From NCBI RefSeq assembly GCF_000426385.1, contig NZ_AUFG01000029.1, positions 1 through 47,913 on the forward strand: 47,913 nt of DNA. The letters run 5' to 3'. Of the stretch, positions 46,193 through 47,913 are shown in pieces (positions within the stretch are counted from its first letter, which is position 1; every line of letters starts with the position of its first letter). The notes below the pieces were generated by a model. The model was not told where the DNA came from. It did no database searches and was given only the letters and a program-made list of their open reading frames with translations. A program made the position numbers and the translations under genes. This stretch comes from Arsenicicoccus bolidensis DSM 15745 (GTDB lineage: Bacteria > Actinomycetota > Actinomycetes > Actinomycetales > Dermatophilaceae).

Positions 46193-46680
46193 GCAGCTCG
46201 AGCAGCTCGGCATCCGACCGCACCCAGGCGATGGACGCCGTGAACGACACGGCGGTGCGCGAGCCCGTCCGCACCACGTCGGGCGGTTCCGTCCCGGCGG
46301 CGGGCTCGGGCACGGGCAGCGGCCGGCAGGCCAAGCTCCGCGTGCAGCGGGTCGACCCGCTGTCGGTGCTCAAGCTGGCGTTCCTGCTGTCGGTGGCCGC
46401 GGGCATCGCGGGGGTCGTGCTGATCGCCGTGCTGTGGATGATCCTCAACGGCATGGGCGTCTTCTCGTCGATCAACGAGATGGTGCTCGGGCTCCTGCCG
46501 CAGGGCAAGGAGTTCGACCTCATGGACTACGTCGGCTTCAGCCGCGTGCTGTCCCTGTCGATCGTCATCGCGTTCATCAACATCCTGCTGCTGACGGCGC
46601 TGGCCACCCTGGCGGCGTTCCTCTACAACATCTGCGCCGGCCTGGTCGGCGGCGTGCGTCAGACGCTGACCGACGACTGA
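46189..46680 (+). CDS. DUF3566 domain-containing membrane protein
   Basis: 163 residues from a GTG that overlaps the gyrA stop. A Ser/Thr/Gly-rich cytoplasmic tail (1-45) precedes [39 protein letters not shown] (first transmembrane helix), an external loop with [27 protein letters not shown], and a second helix ([25 protein letters not shown]). The family always follows gyrA in actinobacteria (Rv0007 in M. tuberculosis) and has no established function; links to cell division or gyrase placement are unproven. Confidence 0.9.
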   Translation: MSSSSSSASDRTQAMDAVNDTAVREPVRTTSGGSVPAAGSGTGSGRQAKLRVQRVDPLSVLKLAFLLSVAAGIAGVVLIAVLWMILNGMGVFSSINEMVLGLLPQGKEFDLMDYVGFSRVLSLSIVIAFINILLLTALATLAAFLYNICAGLVGGVRQTLTDD

Positions 46681-46712
46681 CGAGCCGCGAGCCTGGCAGA
46701 CGGCCGCCCGTT

Positions 46713-46742
46713 TTGGCCGCAGCACCGGGCATGCGGTAGCGT
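46713..46742 (+). promoter_or_regulatory. Candidate promoter for tRNA-Ile
   Basis: TTGGCC (46713-46718), an 18-base spacer and TAGCGT (46737-46742), the same -10 hexamer as at the dnaA promoter candidate, about 48 bp before the tRNA. Confidence 0.4.
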
Positions 46743-46789
46743 TACTCCTCGCGTCGAGCACCTTGTCAAGGGGTCCTCGAGGCGGGTGC

Positions 46790-46866
46790 GGGCCTATAGC
46801 TCAGACGGTTAGAGCGCTTCCCTGATAAGGAAGAGGTCACAGGTTCAAGTCCTGTTAGGCCCACCA
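46790..46866 (+). tRNA. ileT: tRNA-Ile (GAT)
   Basis: 77 nt including an encoded CCA (46864-46866). The acceptor stem GGGCCTA pairs with TAGGCCC, the D-arm is AGCTCAGACGGTTAGAGC, the anticodon stem CTTCC/GGAAG encloses CTGATAA (anticodon GAT, 46824-46826), and the T-arm is ACAGGTTCAAGTCCTGT. Conserved next to gyrA in actinobacteria. Confidence 0.97.
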
Positions 46867-46871
46867 CGTGA

Positions 46872-46901
46872 GGAGCCACCAGTCCCCGAGACGGTGGCTC
46901 C
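46872..46901 (+). terminator. Terminator after tRNA-Ile
   Basis: GGAGCCACC (46872-46880) and GGTGGCTCC (46893-46901) form a 9-bp stem followed by TTTCG; it starts five bases past the tRNA. Confidence 0.85.
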
Positions 46902-47011
46902 TTTCGTCGTCCGAGCATGATCGCCAGGCACCGCCGCCGGCCCGCCCCGCCTGTCCGCCGCCCCGGATCGTCACGGTGGCTAGGCTGGAGCCCCCGACCC
47001 AGGAGGTAGTC

Positions 47012-47128
47012 ATGCGCAAGATCATCGCCGGTCTGCTCGCCGTCGGCGCCGCCGTCGCCCTCACCGAGCGCGAGCGTCGCCGTCGGGCCGAGGACGAGCT
47101 GTGGGCCGAGGCCACCAAGCCGGTATAG
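47012..47128 (+). CDS. DLW-39 family microprotein
   Basis: 38 residues (MRKIIAGLLAVGAAVALTER, then ERRRRAEDELWAEATKPV) behind an AGGAGG site five bases upstream. The DLW-39 family comprises about 39-residue proteins between tRNA-Ile and tRNA-Ala near actinobacterial gyrA; the family D-L-W motif appears here as ELW within DELW. A hydrophobic N-terminal stretch of about 15 residues suggests membrane association. Function unknown. The position between two tRNAs and the excellent ribosome site support the call; longer in-frame readings overlap the tRNA terminator and are not real. Confidence 0.88.
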   Translation: MRKIIAGLLAVGAAVALTERERRRRAEDELWAEATKPV

Positions 47129-47154
47129 TCGGCCGAGCGCCTCGCGGCGCATCC

Positions 47155-47227
47155 GGGGCCTTGGCGCAATTGGTAGCGCACCTGCTTTGCAAGCAGGGGG
47201 TTAGGGGTTCGAGTCCCCTAGGCTCCA
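47155..47227 (+). tRNA. alaT: tRNA-Ala (TGC)
   Basis: 73 nt. Acceptor GGGGCCT/AGGCTCC includes the G3:U70 pair that specifies alanine. The anticodon stem CCTGC/GCAGG encloses TTTGCAA (anticodon TGC, 47188-47190), and the T-arm is AGGGGTTCGAGTCCCCT. CCA is not fully encoded (ACCC follows). Its 3' half is the insertion point of a mobile element, whose integrase remnant runs antisense into it. Confidence 0.97.
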
Positions 47228-47233
47228 CCCCAC

Positions 47234-47289
47234 GCACAAGGCTCGAACCCTTGCCAACGGAAACGTTGGTGGAGGTTCGGGCCTTGTGT
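47234..47289. repeat. Nested hairpin at the element edge beside tRNA-Ala
   Basis: CACAAGGCTCGAACC (47235-47249) faces GGTTCGGGCCTTGTG (47274-47288) with one wobble pair. Inside, CCAACG-GAAA-CGTTGG (47254-47269) forms a tetraloop hairpin. CTCGAACCC (47242-47250) is also the inverse of the tRNA T-arm GGGTTCGAG (47205-47213). It may end the tRNA transcript or be an integrase arm or core site. Confidence 0.7.
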
Positions 47290-47600
47290 GCGTCTGCGGC
47301 CCAGGTCAGAGCGTTGGCGTTGACCTGCGGATCGAGGAGCATTTCGAAGGGCCGGTTGTGCTCGACGCGCAGCTCGTTGTCCTCGTCGATGTAGACCTTC
47401 GTGAAGAACGCCTGGTTGCATAGCCGCCGGTTGGTGTCGTCGCAGCGGGCGTAGATGTCGGCGCAGTTGGCGAGCAGTCCGAGGGCGTCGTCGAGGTGGG
47501 CGCGGGCGTCGGCGTAGTCGCCGAAGTGGGCGTCGATACGTCGGGTCACCTTGTCGAGTTCGGCGACGATTCGGTCCTGCTCGCGCTTGAGCACGGTCAG

Positions 47601-47913
47601 TGAACCGCCCCGGGTTTGGTGGAGGGTTCTGACCTCTTCAGGGAGGCTGGAGTTATGCCCGCACCGAGGAAGTACAGCGATGAGCTGCGTGAGCGCGCCG
47701 TGCGCATGGTCGAGGAGACGTTGAAGGAGAGTCCTGGGTTGGCGCACAAGCGTGCCTGCACGCAGGTGGGTGACCAGCTGGGGATTCCGGGGGCGACGCT
47801 GCGGAACTGGTTCCGCAGCGGGGTCGCCGGGTCCCGCTCGCCTCAGGCGGTGGTCGTCACCGACGACCCGGTGGCCCGGATCGCTGAGCTGGAGAAGGAG
47901 AACCGGGAGCTGC
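47601..47913 (+). mobile_element. Left end of an IS3-family insertion sequence (runs off the window)
   Basis: The sequence TGAACCGCCCCGGGTTTGGT at 47601 has the look of an IS3-family terminal inverted repeat (TGAACCGCCCCGGG is common in actinobacterial members) and is followed 54 bp later by an OrfA transposase start. It is inserted into the integrase coding sequence. The right end and target duplication are outside the window. Confidence 0.8.
47655..47913 (+). CDS. IS3-family transposase OrfA (partial, truncated by window end)
   Basis: The first 86 residues are visible: MPAPRKYSDELRERAVRMVE, a helix-turn-helix region (ACTQVGDQLGIPGATLRNWF) and the start of the leucine-zipper helix (VARIAELEKENREL). 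This is the InsE/OrfA DNA-binding protein of IS3 elements, normally about 95-110 residues and joined to OrfB by programmed -1 frameshifting. The start ATG lies just inside the terminal repeat, as usual. The rest of OrfA and all of OrfB lie beyond the window. Confidence 0.88.
   Translation, partial: MPAPRKYSDELRERAVRMVEETLKESPGLAHKRACTQVGDQLGIPGATLRNWFRSGVAGSRSPQAVVVTDDPVARIAELEKENREL

Larger units (their letters stand above)
47061..47600 (-). pseudogene. C-terminal fragment of a site-specific (serine-type) recombinase, cut by an IS
   Basis: The minus-strand frame from 47600 reads LKREQDRIVAELDKVTRRID (coiled coil), then LDDALGLLANCADIYARCDD, RRLCNQAFFTKVYIDEDNEL and RVEHNRPFEMLLDPQVNANA, a pattern of large serine recombinase C-termini. 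It continues VEPRGLEPLTPCLQSRCATN, the antisense translation of the tRNA-Ala gene, before a stop at 47061. The N-terminal catalytic part is replaced at 47601 by the end of an IS3-family element, so the gene is broken. Frame and family are seen; the serine rather than tyrosine class is from memory of the conserved tail and is likely but not proven. Confidence 0.75.

Noticed and set aside
46868-47011. Longer version of the DLW-39 protein
   Set aside because: It would start inside the tRNA-Ile terminator; the AGGAGG site is directly ahead of the ATG at 47012.

Overview
This is a very GC-rich actinobacterial chromosome segment centred on the replication origin. Gene content and order closely follow the ori region of Mycobacterium tuberculosis and other actinomycetes: rplI-rpsR-ssb-rpsF / GT87 / ponA / ino1 on the left; the cca-NUDIX-DUF6049-murJ-sigM-anti-sigma-trxB-trxA block and the parB-parA-rsmG-khpB-yidC-yidD-rnpA-rpmH cluster in the middle; then dnaA-oriC-dnaN-gnd-recF-dciA and gyrB-gyrA-DUF3566-tRNA-Ile-DLW39-tRNA-Ala on the right. 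Gnd between dnaN and recF, separate murJ and pseudokinase genes, and a very long ParA suggest a member of the Micrococcales, perhaps Intrasporangiaceae-like. That placement is inference; no 16S gene is present.

Layout. 1-319: terminator hairpin and a three-copy 50-bp tandem repeat downstream of rplI. 320-5902 (minus): ribosomal proteins S6, S18 and L9 with SSB, then a GT87-type membrane glycosyltransferase and a class A penicillin-binding protein. 6054-6090: perfect operator-like palindrome between ponA and ino1. 6162-8285: inositol-phosphate synthase and a GPP34 (GOLPH3-like) protein, each followed by copies of a short repeat. 8286-19814: tRNA CCA-adding enzyme (minus), then a long plus-strand run of NUDIX hydrolase, envelope protein, lipid II flippase MurJ, pseudokinase, ECF sigma factor, anti-sigma factor and the thioredoxin system. 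19918-22991: acetyltransferase-like protein, PLP aminotransferase and D-Ala-D-Ala ligase-like protein. 23155-30325 (minus): ParB, ParA, RsmG, KhpB, YidC, YidD, RnpA, L34. 30326-33196: rpmH/dnaA control region, dnaA and oriC. 33197-37244: dnaN, gnd, recF, dciA. 37255-40716: lipoprotein, DoxX-like protein, hotdog thioesterase, FUSC transporter. 41174-46680: gyrase and DUF3566 protein. 46790-47913: two tRNA genes, the DLW-39 microprotein, and the edge of an integrated element (integrase C-terminal remnant cut by an IS3-family element that runs off the window).

The genes form a coherent core: replication initiation and clamp loading (DnaA, DnaN, RecF, DciA, gyrase), origin segregation (ParA, ParB and six parS-like sites between 18.2 and 36.6 kb), ribosome and tRNA maturation, membrane-protein insertion, and peptidoglycan and lipid precursor export. 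Most of the window is ordinary core genome. The less ordinary signals are: a 368-residue N-terminal extension on ParA that encodes parS sites and a pentapeptide-like repeat; five TAG triplets exactly 10 bp apart between ddl and parB; an ECF SigM-type promoter in front of the anti-sigma gene; an rpsF leader hairpin that pairs with its own Shine-Dalgarno; a 19-bp GntR-operator-like inverted repeat upstream of gyrB; and a disrupted integrase at tRNA-Ala. I did not find a clearly new multi-gene system.
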